In this document: positions 11,508-22,753 of the stretch, piece by piece
Layout: the number at the start of each line of letters is the position of its first letter
Numbering within the stretch: position 1 is the stretch's first letter
NCBI RefSeq assembly: GCF_965363235.1
Contig: NC_134844.1
Location: 94,326,664-94,390,663, forward strand
Direction of reading: 5' to 3'
Length of the DNA stretch: 64,000 bases
Origin: Mytilus galloprovincialis
Taxonomy: Eukaryota > Mollusca > Bivalvia > Mytilida > Mytilidae
Translations under genes and position numbers: made by a program
The notes under the pieces: model-generated
The model's input: the letters and a program-made list of their open reading frames with translations, nothing else
Database searches by the model: none
Told to the model about the DNA's origin: nothing

Positions 11508-11573
11508 TATATATGTTCCCCCCTGGGGACTTAATTTGGAAAATAAAATTTATCTTATCTTATCTTATCTTAT
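11508..11573 (+). mobile_element. LINE 3' tail fragment with (TTATC)n
   Basis: The stretch 'acttaatttggaaaataaaa' followed by a run of TTATC repeats resembles the 3' end of non-LTR retrotransposons. A similar ending, 'ctgtaatttgggaaataaaa' then ATTCT repeats, is present at 17820-17857. It lies directly upstream of the LINE coding fragment, so one element may have inserted at the tail of another. Confidence 0.5.
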
Positions 11574-13560
11574 AGGCACTAATTGTCTCAGAAAAAAAAT
11601 CCTATACATATATAAAGAAATATTTGAATCAATATCTAAACTCAAAAGTGGTAAAGCCTCAGGTCTGGATGGTATACCTAACGAGATGCTAAAGGCAGGA
11701 AGTTTAGTTCTAAATCCTTTAATTCAGAAACTGTTTAACCCTGTATTTTCATCTGGTATATACCCAATGCAGTGGTCATCAGTTTATTTATCTGCTGTTT
11801 TTACTGCTGTTTTTAAGTCTGGTGATCCAAGTAAAACAGATAATTATCGTGGCATTGCCATTAACTCTTGTGTTGGTAAATTGTTTAACTCTGTTTTGAA
11901 TAACAGACTAGATAATTTTTTGGTAAAAGAATCAGTGATTAATCCATGTCAAATTAGATAAATGTAGACCATCTGATCATGTTTTTGTTTTAAAAACCAT
12001 TATTGATAAATATATTAGTAAAAAGGGGGGGGGTAAACTATTGGTCTGTTTTGCAGATTTTAAACAGGCTTTTGATAAAGTGATCCATGAGGGTATCAGA
12101 TATAAGCTTTAAAAAACAATATTACTGGAAAGTTTTATTCTATCATTATAGATATGTATAATAAAAGTGACCTCTGTGTTAAAATTGATAATGAAATGAC
12201 TCTCTGTTTTAAATCATTTATAGGGGTTAGACAAGGTGATGTTTAAGCCCAAATATATTTAAAGTATTTATCAATGATCTACCTGACAAGTTTTTATCTT
12301 GTCCTGATCCAGTAAGTATTAATAACCGTAGAGTAGACTGTCTTATGTATGCTGATGATGTAGTTATTTTTTCAGAAACACAGGAAGGCTTGCAAAAGAG
12401 AATTAATATGTTACATGAATACTGTTTAGAATGGTGTTTTGATGTTAATTTAAAAAAAAACAAAAAGTATAATTTTTAACAAGCCAGGAAAATTTTTAAA
12501 ATGCTGTTTACATTTTGGAGGTAAAGAGATTGAAAGTGCAAAATTATATAGATATCTTGGAATCACATTTACATCTAGTGGTATATTCAAGCAGTGTAAA
12601 GATGAATTATACAACAAATCTTTAAAAGCATGTTTCAGCTACAGAGATGCTTGTCATCATCTAACCCTAGTATTACCACTTTTTTACATCTTTATGATCA
12701 TACAATTAAACCCATACTATTATATGGCAGTGAAATATGGGGAATGTTTAGAACTGATTCAACTGCATGTAAAACAGATAAAGATTATATATAAGAAAAA
12801 GTTTTTGGTCAGGATTCTTTTGAAAAAGCTCATAACAAATTTATGAAATATATTCTTGGTGTAAACAGAAAGTCAAGTAATATAGCTGTAATGTCAGAGC
12901 TTGGTAGATTTCCTATGTATTTTACTATAATTTTATCAATGTTAAAATATTGTCATAGACTGGAACGTTTGAAAGAAGGATTATTATTTGATGCATTTAT
13001 ATGTTGTAAACAGTTACATAGTTCTAATGTAACTACATGGTATTCTAGTATAGATTATATTCAGAGAGAGATTGAAATACCAAATTTTGACCAATCAATT
13101 TGTTCTTTATGTCAGTATGTTAAAAATAAACTATGTATTTTTTTTTTAACATTTTGGAATAAACTGACGTATCAAACAATTAACTCCGAAAAAGGTAAGC
13201 TTGGTACTTATTTTTCTATAAAAAAATGTTTTAAAAAAGAAAAATATTTAGAATTACAGGACTTCAAAAAAAAGACAGTCAATTTGTAAATTATGAATAA
13301 GCGCTCACTCTTTAAAAATTGAGACAGACAGATATTCAAAAAAACATATAGAAAGATCTGAGCGTCTTTGTTCTAATTACTCACTTGGTAAAGTTGAAGA
13401 TGAGATTCATTTTTTATTAGAATGCCCTCTTTATGATATTCAAAGGGACGATTTTTTTCAAGACATTTCTAACAATTGTTATAATTTTATAAATTTAAAT
13501 AAATCTTCTAAATTTTTATGGCTCTTGACCCACGAATATGTTACTCATATTTAATATTAA
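11574..13560 (+). mobile_element. Decayed LINE (non-LTR retrotransposon), reverse transcriptase and C-terminal region
   Basis: The plus strand encodes pieces of a non-LTR reverse transcriptase, the enzyme that copies the element's RNA into DNA at the target. In order: the N-terminal part (LKSGKASGLDGIPNEML, FKSGDPSKTDNYRGI) in an open frame from 11503 to 11961; the first catalytic Asp block FADFKQAFD at 12050-12076; GVRQGD near 12224; the YADD active site at 12348-12359; a thumb/C-terminal part open from 12843 to 13289; and near 13380 a C-terminal VEDEIHFLLECPLYD block typical of invertebrate LINEs, in which the expected second Cys of the preceding CxxC is gone. The parts lie in different frames with several stops, so it is inactive. 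No endonuclease is present, so it is 5' truncated. The clade is unclear. Confidence 0.85.
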
Positions 13561-14829
13561 TATTAATATTATTATATTATATTATATGAATCTAGTAGCA
13601 AACTCCTGAGGAGCTATTTAAAAAAAAAGTATGCCCAAGTGTGACAAACATTGATAAAATAAAGTCATTGAAAATTTATTTTCTATCATTCTGTTTGAAT
13701 ACAAAACTACCATGAGTTAATGCAAAAAAATAAAAAACCAAAATTTTAACAAAATTTCACTCATAAGAATTCATCAACTTTTCAAAGGAAACAACATACT
13801 ACTATTATCAACTTACAAACATTATAATTATAAATATATCAATGTACGTTTTGTTTGTTTGATGCATTAAAGGTAATAGATGATTTTCCTGTCTTTTCTT
13901 TCTTTTCTATACAGGGATTTTTTTTTAAATACCTAAATTTCACCAATTTTTAGTGTATTTTTTAATATTCAATAACAAAAAGTTTTATATCTCTTTGTCA
14001 AAGCTTAAACATTATATGAAAATTACAAGAAATTAAACATATATGATCTCCTTACATCCTCAGAAAATTTCACACCAATTGCTTCAGCCAATTTTAAGCT
14101 TTCTTCATTTAAAAAATACAAACAGACGTTTTTGATGCTTTTGTTACACTTCTGACATATTTTTACAGTAACTTCAAGACTGTTTTAATGAAAAATGTAT
14201 AGAAAATCAGCAGTGATATCAATTTTAAATTTACAATCTCAAAAAAAAAAAAAAATATATTAGTCACTTGATTGCACATTTTTTTAATATCTAAGGGAAA
14301 CGCAATCTTTTAACATGTGTAACGTGTATAACACTTTAACTTTTGAGAATCTTTGATAAAAAGTGTCAAGAAAAAAACACTTTGCAAGAAAGATTGACTT
14401 TTCTCTGATTTTCTCATAACATTGTAAAGATGTTACTATAATATTATTATTGTTATAAGAAATTATGTTGGATAAGCTACATCAAAAACTCAATGTCAGG
14501 TGTGTAACAAATGTTACAGTCCTGACCAGAATTTATTTCTAACATATTTAGCATAAAACTGACCTGAAATCATGTAGAGTCTTTATATTAAACATATAAT
14601 GTTAGAGCACATTTAGAACAGGTTTGAAGTTTTTGTATATTTCTAACATATTTATCAATTTTGCTGATGTAATATTAAAAAAAAAGATGACTTCCTTTTA
14701 AATCTTGATCAGACTCTTGTTTGATACATAATATATGCTGTTTTTATGTCAGATAATGTATTATGATAAGTTGGTTCTTACTACAAAGATTGTAATAGTA
14801 TGTGCTCTGTATGAAAAAAATATAAAAAA
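13561..14829. other. AT-rich sequence with a recurring GTTACACTCCTGACA-like motif
   Basis: There is no gene. It begins with (ATT)n-type simple sequence at 13550-13588. Variants of GTTACACTCCTGACA or its complement occur at 14143-14157, 14494-14508 and 14513-14527, and again just beyond at 14843-14857 and 15018-15032. An A-run lies at about 14240-14255. Confidence 0.5.
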
Positions 14830-15032
14830 ATGTACCCAAAAATGTCAGGAGTGTAACGCTTTCAGTGTGACATTTATATTAATTTTTATAGAAACAATGT
14901 TTTTATTGTTGGTTTTCTTTTCTTGAATTTGACTGTGAACACCACCGATTGCAGATCATCAGTAACAAACATGCCATTAGTATTGCCTTCGTTGCTTTAG
15001 TATGCTAAATACTTATACGTCAGGACTATAAC
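14830..15032. repeat. Left arm of an inverted repeat flanking the AGCTCACC element
   Basis: The reverse complement of this segment aligns with 17521-17712. Shared blocks include 'aaagcaacgaaggc' followed closely by 'aatggcatg', and 'aacattgtttct'. Identity is moderate, so the duplication is old. Confidence 0.7.
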
Positions 15033-15136
15033 ACATTTAAACTAGCTAGTTCAATTGCATTTTTAGTTCAAACATTACAAAATTAATAATGTAGACTTGT
15101 CTTTTTTGTTAGCTGAGATGTAGTTATGTCATTTTT

Positions 15137-15167
15137 AGCTCACCTGGCCCGAAGGGCCAAGTGAGCT
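15137..15167. repeat. 5' terminal hairpin of the AGCTCACC element
   Basis: AGCTCAC pairs with GTGAGCT and TGGCCC with GGGCCA around a GAA loop; one C/A mismatch interrupts the stem. Confidence 0.95.
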
Positions 15168-15244
15168 TTTCTCATCACTTGGCGTCCGGCGTCCGTCGTC
15201 CGTCGTCTGTCGTCCGTCGTCCGTCGTCGTCTGGCGTCGTTAAC

Positions 15245-17246
15245 TTTTACAAAAATCTTCTCCTCTGAAACTACTGGGCCAAATTTAACCAAACTTGGCC
15301 ACAATCATCATTGGGGTATCTAGTTTAAAAAATGTGTTCGGTTACCCGGCCAACCAACCAAGATGGCCGCCATGGCTAAAAATAGAACATAGGGGTAAAA
15401 TGCAGTTTTTGGCTTATAACTCTGAAACCGAACCATTTAGAGCAAATCTGACATGGGTTAAATTGTTTATTAAGTCAAGATCTATCTGCCCTGAAATTTT
15501 CAGACGAATCGGACAACCGGTTGTTGGGTTGCTGCCCCTGAATTGGTAATTTTAAGGAAATTTTGCCGTTATATGGTTATTATCTTGAATATTATTATAT
15601 ATAGAGATAAACTGTAAACAGCAATAATGTTCAGCAAAGTAAAATCTACAAATAAGTCAACATGACCGAAATGGTCAGTTGACCCATATAGGAGTTATTG
15701 CCCTTTATAGTCAATTTTTAACCATTTTTCGTAAATCTTAGTAATCTTTTACAAAAATCTTCTCCTCTGAAACTACAAGGCAAAATTTATCCAAACTTGG
15801 CCACAATTATCTTTGGGGTATCTAGTTTAAAAAAAGTGTCCGGTGACCCGGCCATCCAACCAAGATGGCCGCCACGGCTAAAATTAGAACATAGGGGTAA
15901 AATGCAGTTTTTGGCTTATAACTTAAAAACCAAAGCATTTAGAGCAAATCTGACAATTGGTAAAATTGTTTATCAGGTCAAGATCTATTTACCCTGAAAT
16001 TTTCAGATGAATCTGACAACCTGTTGTTGGGTTGCTGCCCCTGAATTGGTAATTTTAAGGAAATTTTACTGTTTTTGGTTATTATCTTGAAAATTATTAT
16101 AGATAGAAATAAACTGTAAACAGCAATAATGTTCAGCAAAGTAAGATTTACAAATAAGTCAACATGACCGAAATGGTCAGTTGACCAATATAGGAGTTAT
16201 TGCCCTTTATAGTCAATTTTTAACCATTTTTCGTAAATCTTAGTAATCTTTTACAAAAATCTTCTCCTCTGAAACTACTGGGCCAAATTAATCCAAACTT
16301 ATCCACAATCATCTTTTGGTTATCTAGTTTAAAAAATGTGTCTGATGACCCGGCCATCCAACCAAGATGGCCGCCATGGCTAAAAATAGAACATAGGGGA
16401 AAAATGCAGTTTTTGGCTTATAACTCAAAAACCAAAGCCTTTAGAGCAAATCTGACACGGGGGTCAAATTGTTTATCAGGTCAAGATCTATCTGCCCTGA
16501 AATTTTCAGATAAATCGGACAACCCGTTGTTGGGTTGCTGCCCCTGAATTGGTAATTTTAAGGAAATTTTACTGTTTTTGGTTATTATCTTGAAAATTAT
16601 TATAGATAGAAATAAACTGTAAACAGCAATAATGTTCAGCAAAGTAAGATTTACAATAAGTCAACATGACCAAAATGGTCAGTTGACCCATATAGGAGTT
16701 ATTGCCCTTTATAGTCAATTTTTAACCATTTTTCGTAAATCTTAGTAATCTTTTACAAAAATCTTCTCCTCTGAAACTGATGGGCCAAATTAATCCAAAC
16801 TTATTCACAATCATCTTTGGGGTATCTAGTTTAAAAAATGTGTCCGATGACCTGGCCATCCAACCAAGATGGCCGCCATGGCTAAAAATAGAACATAGGG
16901 GTAAAATGCAGTTTTTGGCTTATAACTCAAAAACCAAAGCGTTTAGAGCAAATCTGACAGGGGTTAAATTGTTTATCAGGTCAAGATCTATCTGCCCCGA
17001 AATTTTCAAATGAATCGGACAACCCGTTGTTGGGTTGTTGCCCCTGAATTGGTAATTTTAAGGAAATTTTGCTGTTTTTGGTTATTGTCTTGAATATTAT
17101 TATAGATAGAGATAAACTGTAAACAGCAATAATGTTCAGCAAAGTAAGATTTACAAATAAGTCAACATGACCGAAATGGTCAATTGACCCCTAAGGAGTT
17201 ATTGTCCTTTATAGTCAATTTTCAACAATTTTTATAAAATTGTAAA
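15245..17246. repeat. 502-bp internal tandem repeat, four copies plus a shortened fifth
   Basis: The block TTTTACAAAAATCTTCTCCT starts at 15245, 15747, 16249 and 16751, each 502 bp apart. A degenerate fifth start near 17247 is followed by a copy missing most of its length. Confidence 0.95.
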
Positions 17247-17431
17247 TTTTTACTAAAATTTTCCACTGAAACTACTGGGCCAAGTTCATTATAGATAGAG
17301 ATAATTGTAAGCTGCAAGGATGTTCAGTAAAGTAAGATGTACAAACACATCACCATCACCAAAATACAATTTTGTCATGAATCCATCTGCTTCCTTTGTT
17401 TAATAGTCACATAGACCAAGGTGAGCGACAC

Positions 17432-17447
17432 AGGCTCTTTAGAGCCT
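17432..17447. repeat. 3' terminal hairpin of the AGCTCACC element
   Basis: AGGCTCT-TT-AGAGCCT is a perfect hairpin directly followed by the CTAG end at 17448-17451 and a T. Confidence 0.9.
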
Positions 17448-17520
17448 CTAGTTAATAATTATCAGCTTGTTTTTAATCCAATAACTTACTTTTGCTAATA
17501 ACATTAAAACAACGCATTTT

Positions 17521-17712
17521 TGTGTTACACTCTTAACATAGAAGTATTGAGCATATAAAAGCAACGAAGGCCATAATAATGGCATGCTTGCTTCTGATGA
17601 ACTTCAACAGGTAATGTTCACTGAAATTAAAGAAAAAACAAAAACTATGACAACATTGTTTCTAAAAAATTAACATCTTAACTCAATTCTTACACTCTTG
17701 ACTAACTTGGGT
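17521..17712. repeat. Right arm of the inverted repeat flanking the AGCTCACC element
   Basis: It is the partner of 14830-15032 in reverse complement. The 2.3-kb element sits in the loop between the arms. Confidence 0.7.
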
Positions 17713-17819
17713 AGTCTTCTTATTGTAACCATAGTATTCCAGTAGAGAACTTAGGGGTCATATGGATGCACCTGTGCCAAGCTATCATGATACTAAAAAA
17801 ATCTGATTTTATGTCTTTA

Positions 17820-17857
17820 TGGGCCCTGTAATTTGGGAAATAAAAAATATTCTATTC
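17820..17857 (+). mobile_element. LINE-like 3' tail fragment with ATTCT repeats
   Basis: 'gggccctgtaatttgggaaa' followed by an A-rich stretch and 'attctattct' resembles the tail at 11508-11573. Only the tail is present, and it abuts the large inverted repeat. Confidence 0.4.
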
Positions 17858-18361
17858 TAGGACTGGGACATAACATATTGTTAGTATACACATGATACAA
17901 GTGTGCACACAGTCAGCGTGGATACACAGGCGTTTGTATGTAACGCCACAACTGCCTTATGATAAGAATAATCATGTCATTAAGGCTAGAGATATATCAT
18001 GAAGCAAATGTTCTATACTGTAAAGACATTTGACTATAATACTCTGTCAATTCGCGATATCACTGAGATAGATTTATATACTATAAAGACATTTGACTAT
18101 AATACTCTGTCAATTCGCTATATCACTAAGGTACATTTATATACTATAAAGCACGGAGCTATATTTTCATATTGATTTGTCAATTTGCTAAACTATAATG
18201 TGATATTGCAATGGCATAAAGATACATTTTATATTATAAAGACATCTTATTATAACATTAAGCAACTTTTTCATACCAAGTTGTCACCTCAGTATATATA
18301 TTATAACGATACATTTCTATACTATACAATCATCTCGATATAACATGAAACAATTTTGTCA

Positions 18362-18711
18362 TACTTTTATGTCATATAACTAACTTATAAAGACATATTT
18401 CAATATCAAGCTAACAATTCTTATATCACGGGATGTCATCTATATATATACCAGTAGACTATTTGATTACACTATAAGACCATTTCATCATACCATAAGA
18501 CCATTTCATCGTACCATAAGACAAAGCTATAAATAGCGGGGAAAACTCCCCGCAAAATTCATCAGCAACATCGATTGTAATAAAACAAAAAGGCCGTGAA
18601 GGGAATCTTTTTGCGGACCTCAGGGAATCGCTTTCAAGATGAATAAATTTATCGACTCTAATGTTGCATTTGCCCTCAGCAATGCGGAGTTGAAAAGACT
18701 TAGTTTCGACT
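18362..18711. other. Segment present only in the left arm
   Basis: It has no counterpart in the right arm. It contains a 21-bp tandem repeat (ACCATAAGACCATTTCATC type, about 18475-18523) and a strong hairpin GCGGGGA-AAAC-TCCCCGC at 18536-18553. A 107-codon minus-strand frame (18459-18782) begins in it with a hydrophobic N-terminus, but its start is encoded by an A-rich repeat region and the frame is not kept in the other arm, so it is not called. Confidence 0.55.
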
Positions 18712-19176
18712 AGATTGGCGACACATACAGATTGGTACCCAAAAAAAATAAACAAGCCCAAACTAAATAACACAAAAGACAAAAAAAAAAGATAGCCTAT
18801 ATTCTTTTCGCCAAATTTTGATCATCATTAAAGCAACTTGTTTTTTAGTTAGTTTACTTAAAACACGTGTTTGCAAATCATTTTGACAGGTATACCGGTA
18901 CGATGCAAAATGAGTAACCCGTTTCCCGTACCAATTTTCCCCGTATCCATTATAATTTAGCCGTATTCTTGAATGTTATTATTAACTTAAAGCTGAAAAA
19001 ATAGTCAAGATCGGCAAATATTTGAGCTGACATTAATGTTAAAATCATAATGATCTGTAAAATGAAGTTAACAAATCTATGCTGAAAGTCGATAAATCTT
19101 TATTTTTCTATCTACATTTTACGAACTTATCTACCGGTTTACATAAACACATCTTTGGGTCATGTACGCTAACCTT

Positions 19177-19949
19177 TTCGTATAAGAATGAATGATAATT
19201 TTAAAATTTAAGTGCAACCTGAATTATAACAAACAATTACATTCATATATACAAGTAATTTTCAGCCAGCCAAATAGACTTACGATCTAGTCTTAGATGC
19301 ATGATTTTTTTATTAGTTGTTAGTGGCTTTGAACTAGCACTAGCTGTCAGATAACTGCGAGTACTCTCATATCTGTTCCTCGTGTCTTTTTGTTCTTAGG
19401 ATGTACAAGTACCCGGCCTCGTCCACTTGTATGTTTGTGCATCTGATGAGTTAAGCCTTTTTCAACTGATTTGTATAGTTCGTTCTTATGTTGTATTGTT
19501 ATACCACTGTCCCATGTTAGTGGGAGGGTTGGGATCCCGCTAACATGTTTAACCCCGCCACATTATGTATGTATGTGCCTGTCCCATGTCAGGAGCCTGT
19601 AATTCAGTGGTTGTCGTTTGTTTATGTGAAACATATTTTTTTTCGTTCATTTTTTTTATAGGTTCTATATAATAATAAGGCCGTTAGTTTTCTCGTTTGA
19701 ATTGTTTAACATTGTCATTTAGGGGTCTTTTATAGCTGACTATGTGGTATGGGCTTTGCTCATTGTTAAAGGCCGTACGGTGACCTATAGTTGTTAAGTT
19801 CTGTGTCATTTTGGTGTCTTATGGACAGTTGTTTCATTGGCAATCATACCACATCTTCTTCTTTTTTTTTATATCATGATGCACTGTACATTCAGTATAA
19901 TTATTTATTGAAAATAAAATATATAAATAAATAAATATAGTTCGTATAA
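19177..19949 (+). mobile_element. Retroposon of about 760 bp with 9-bp target-site duplication
   Basis: TTCGTATAA stands at 19177-19185 and again at 19941-19949, while the matching place in the right arm has a single TCCGTATAATTAAG. The insert ends with AATAAA and a run of ATAA-type repeats, like a retrotransposed tail. The body holds a mussel-type repeat ('tgtgcctgtcccatgtcagg' near 19575, 'ggcaatcataccacatcttc' near 19840), antiparallel to the copy at 1-310. No coding region is seen. It could be a SINE, a short LINE end or a retrocopied transcript. Confidence 0.7.
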
Positions 19950-20119
19950 TTAAGATTTATGAAATGTATAACATTTAAAAAAATTGCTATGTGAAAGTGT
20001 AACTTTTTTTCCATTTTGCAATGTTTGGATTCATCTGGTGTGTTAAGAAATTGACTACCAAAGTGTTGAAGAGGGAAAATTATCGTATATTTCTGACATA
20101 ATCTACTACCTATTCACAT

Positions 20120-20582
20120 ATTTAGCATGTATTTGTTGTTTAAAATATGCCGATATTCAAACCACGATAACTTTCTCCTGTCCCGATATGTAATATTTGT
20201 TACTGGACGATAAACACTTGTTCATCACTTTCATCCATTTTTCTCCAATTAACAATCCAGCCTAAGACTTGAAATTCAACGGGATATAGTATATATATTA
20301 CATATCGACATTATTATAATATAGTTGATTAGTGTTCATGTTGAATCCTTTATTTTGGTTCATTCATTCGTTTCTATTTCGTTTCTCACTTTATCTGTGA
20401 CCAATAGTATCGTACTTGCCTGTTGTTGGTACGGAGGTTACTGTTCGGTTTGGGTACGGAACGATATTCCAAAACATAAATGTTTTCAGCATGTCGTCAT
20501 CTCAATAGCGGGTGGGGGTAGACTTCCTATATACTAGGTTATAGGGTGTGCAGCTTGAATATGTCCATTTTTCTGCTAATTA
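20120..20582. other. Central spacer of the large inverted repeat
   Basis: About 460 bp is not shared between arms. A smaller inverted repeat lies inside: CGATATGTAATAT at 20184-20196 pairs with ATATTACATATCG at 20295-20307. A 70-codon plus-strand frame at 20325-20537 has no recognised feature. Confidence 0.6.
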
Positions 20583-21463
20583 TTGTGTGAATAGGTAGGA
20601 AAAAATATCAGAAATATATGATAAGAATAAAAAAAAATCCCTTTACTTGTTAAATTAAAAGCCCGGTTTTTTTTTGTCACAGCCAAGAGTCGGGGTGTTC
20701 ATGGCTGTGTTTCTGTCCATAAATTTTCCTGAACGTCACTTTGGTAGTTAATTTTTCAACACACCTCATGAAACCAAACCAAAATGGAAAAAGGTCACAC
20801 TTTCACATAATTTTAAATGTTGTGCATTTGTAGAATCTTAATTATACGGAAAGGGTAGGGTACCGGAAACCCAATGACACTCTCTATCAATTGAGTATTG
20901 AAATGCACGTCCTCCCGGGCCCCTTTGACCCGAAGATGTCTATGTAAAACGCTAGATAAATTCGTAAAAATTATATAGATAAATTAAGATTTATCAACTA
21001 TCAGCGTGGATTTGTTAACTTCATTTTACAGATCATTACGTTCTAAATTTGGCGAAAAGAATAAAGGCTATCTTTTTGGTTTTGTCTTTTATGTTATTTA
21101 GTTTTTGTTTGTTTATTTTTAGGGGTACCAATCTGTATGTGTCGCCTATCTTGTCGACACAAAATTGTTTCATGTTATATCGAGATGATTGTATAGTATA
21201 GAAATGTATCGTTATAATATACTGAGGTGACAACTTGGTATGAGAAAGTTGCTTAATGTTATATTAAGATGTCTTTATAATATAAAATGTATCTTTATGC
21301 CATTGCAATATCACATTATAGTTTAGCAAATTGACAAATCAGTATGAAAATATAGCTCCGTGCTATATCCAGATGTCTTCATAGTATGAAATATTATCTT
21401 CATAACAAAGTGAAATGACAGAATATTATAAAAAAAGGTAGCTCCATGTTATATCAAAGTGTC

Positions 21464-22650
21464 TTTATAGTATATAGATGTATCTTAGTGATATAGCGAA
21501 TTGACAGAGTATTACAGTCAAATGTCGTTATAGTATATAAATGTACCTTAGTGATCTAGCGAAATGACAGAGTATTATAGTCAAATGTCGTTATACATGT
21601 TATAGTATATAAATGTACCTTAGTGATATAGCGAATTGACAGAGTATTACAGTCAAATGTCGTTATAGTATATAAATGTACCTTAGTGATATAGCGAATT
21701 GACAGAGTATTATAGTCAAATGTCTTTATAGTATATAAATGTATCTCCGTGATATAGCGAATTGACAGAGTATTATAGTCAAATGTCTTTATAGTATATA
21801 AATGTACCTTAGTGATATAGCGAATTGACAGAGTATTATAATCAAATGTCTTTATCTATAATACTAAAATTACGAGGTCCAATTTGTCAGCCGTCATCAC
21901 GTAAAAACGACGAATCACAGAATTCAACTTTATATATAACTAATATAGTACAAAGGTGTAGATTAAAAATTAAACCACTCCAGGCCCTTTTGTTTTCCAC
22001 GTAATTAATATTGCCAATAATTAAGAAGTTCCGGGTCGAGTCCGCTACCGATACCAATAGTATATTCACCTGTTACCTATTACCTTATCTGTACGTTCCG
22101 CATCTGACAGGCGCACCACCAAACGTTGTATTCAGGATTAATATGCTATATACACGGGGTTGACACTACTAAATTGTCAAATTGTTACCTATTGTAGTAT
22201 TTTAATCAGTAAGACTTTCTAAGATAACAATACGAGTACTAAAAATCTGGACTAAAAATAAGGCGTATAGGTACAGTTTTCAATTTGTTAGTGGGCATGA
22301 CGTAAAAAAGCGAAGCAAAGAATTCAACTTTATTTATAACTTATATAGGACAATGCTGTTGATTAAAAAATACTCCATTCCAGGACCTTTTGTTTTCCAA
22401 ATAATTAATATTACTGTTTCAGTTCGACGGGTTCAAACAGAAAGACTTGAAAGCAGAGAAAAACTGTTTATCTTATAATCGGCCTGACTTTATCAGATGA
22501 CAATACTAATACTAAAATAAGGCTTGCGCATAGTTATATACTTTAATTCAGTCACGGACCCGTGATATCACGGGTGTGTTCTAGTAGTATATAAATGTAT
22601 CTCAGTGATATAGCGAATTGACATAGTATTATAGTCAAATGTATTTATAG
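21464..22650. repeat. 63-bp tandem repeat in the right arm, interrupted by a Helitron
   Basis: The monomer contains TATAGTATATAAATGTACCT, then AGTGATATAGCGAATTGACA. About seven copies occupy 21464-21854 and another follows at 22585-22650. The left arm has only about two copies (18020-18150, reverse complement), so the expansion happened after the arms formed. Confidence 0.88.
21855..22584 (+). mobile_element. Non-autonomous Helitron, 730 bp
   Basis: It starts with TC after an A and ends with CTAG before a T, with the perfect palindrome ACCCGTGATATCACGGGT (22558-22575) nine bases before the end: all the structural marks of a rolling-circle Helitron. Removing it rejoins 'gtcttta' and 'tagtatataaatg', which is exactly the sequence of neighbouring 63-bp monomers, so there is no target duplication and the ends are certain. 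The inside is two diverged copies of the same block, one starting near 21878 and one near 22279. No Rep/helicase gene is present, so movement would depend on another element. Confidence 0.93.
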
Positions 22651-22753
22651 TACAGAACATTTGCTTCATGATATATCTCTAACCTTAATGACATGGTTAT
22701 TCTTATCATATAAGGCAGCTGTGGCGTTCCGTATAAACTTAACTTAATATTAA

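Larger units (their letters stand above)
15137..17451. mobile_element. Hairpin-ended non-autonomous element of molluscan AGCTCACC type
   Basis: I recall this family as widespread in bivalves. It starts with a 31-base hairpin and ends with a second hairpin followed by CTAG and then T. A 3' hairpin plus CTAG resembles rolling-circle (Helitron-like) elements, but the 5' end lacks the usual A|TC boundary, so the class is uncertain. A GTCCGTC-rich simple repeat follows the first hairpin (15181-15240). The body is four copies of a 502-bp unit plus a shortened fifth. No enzyme is encoded; the 65-85 codon frames that recur once per unit are repeat by-products. Confidence 0.75.
17858..20119. repeat. 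Left arm of a 5.5-kb inverted repeat
   Basis: It begins TAGGACTGGGACATAACATA. The reverse complement of the right arm follows it block by block: 17858-17940 with 23295-23377; the 63-bp repeat blocks near 18020-18150 with those at 21464-22650; 18720-18820 with 21040-21140; 19010-19160 with 20920-21035; 19940-20119 with 20583-20870. Arms look roughly 80-90% alike within blocks by eye. The left arm carries a private segment at about 18362-18711 and a retroposon at 19186-19949. Confidence 0.88.

Noticed and set aside
15295-17013. Four similar plus-strand frames of 66-84 codons
   Set aside because: They recur with the 502-bp core of the AGCTCACC element and differ in frame and length between copies.
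18459-18782. 107-codon minus-strand frame with a signal-peptide-like start
   Set aside because: The hydrophobic start comes from an A-rich stretch, the frame is not kept in the other arm of the inverted repeat, and no domain is visible.
22426-22450. Possible tRNA T arm ('agttcgacgggttcaaac')
   Set aside because: No acceptor, D or anticodon arm can be built around it; it lies inside the Helitron.
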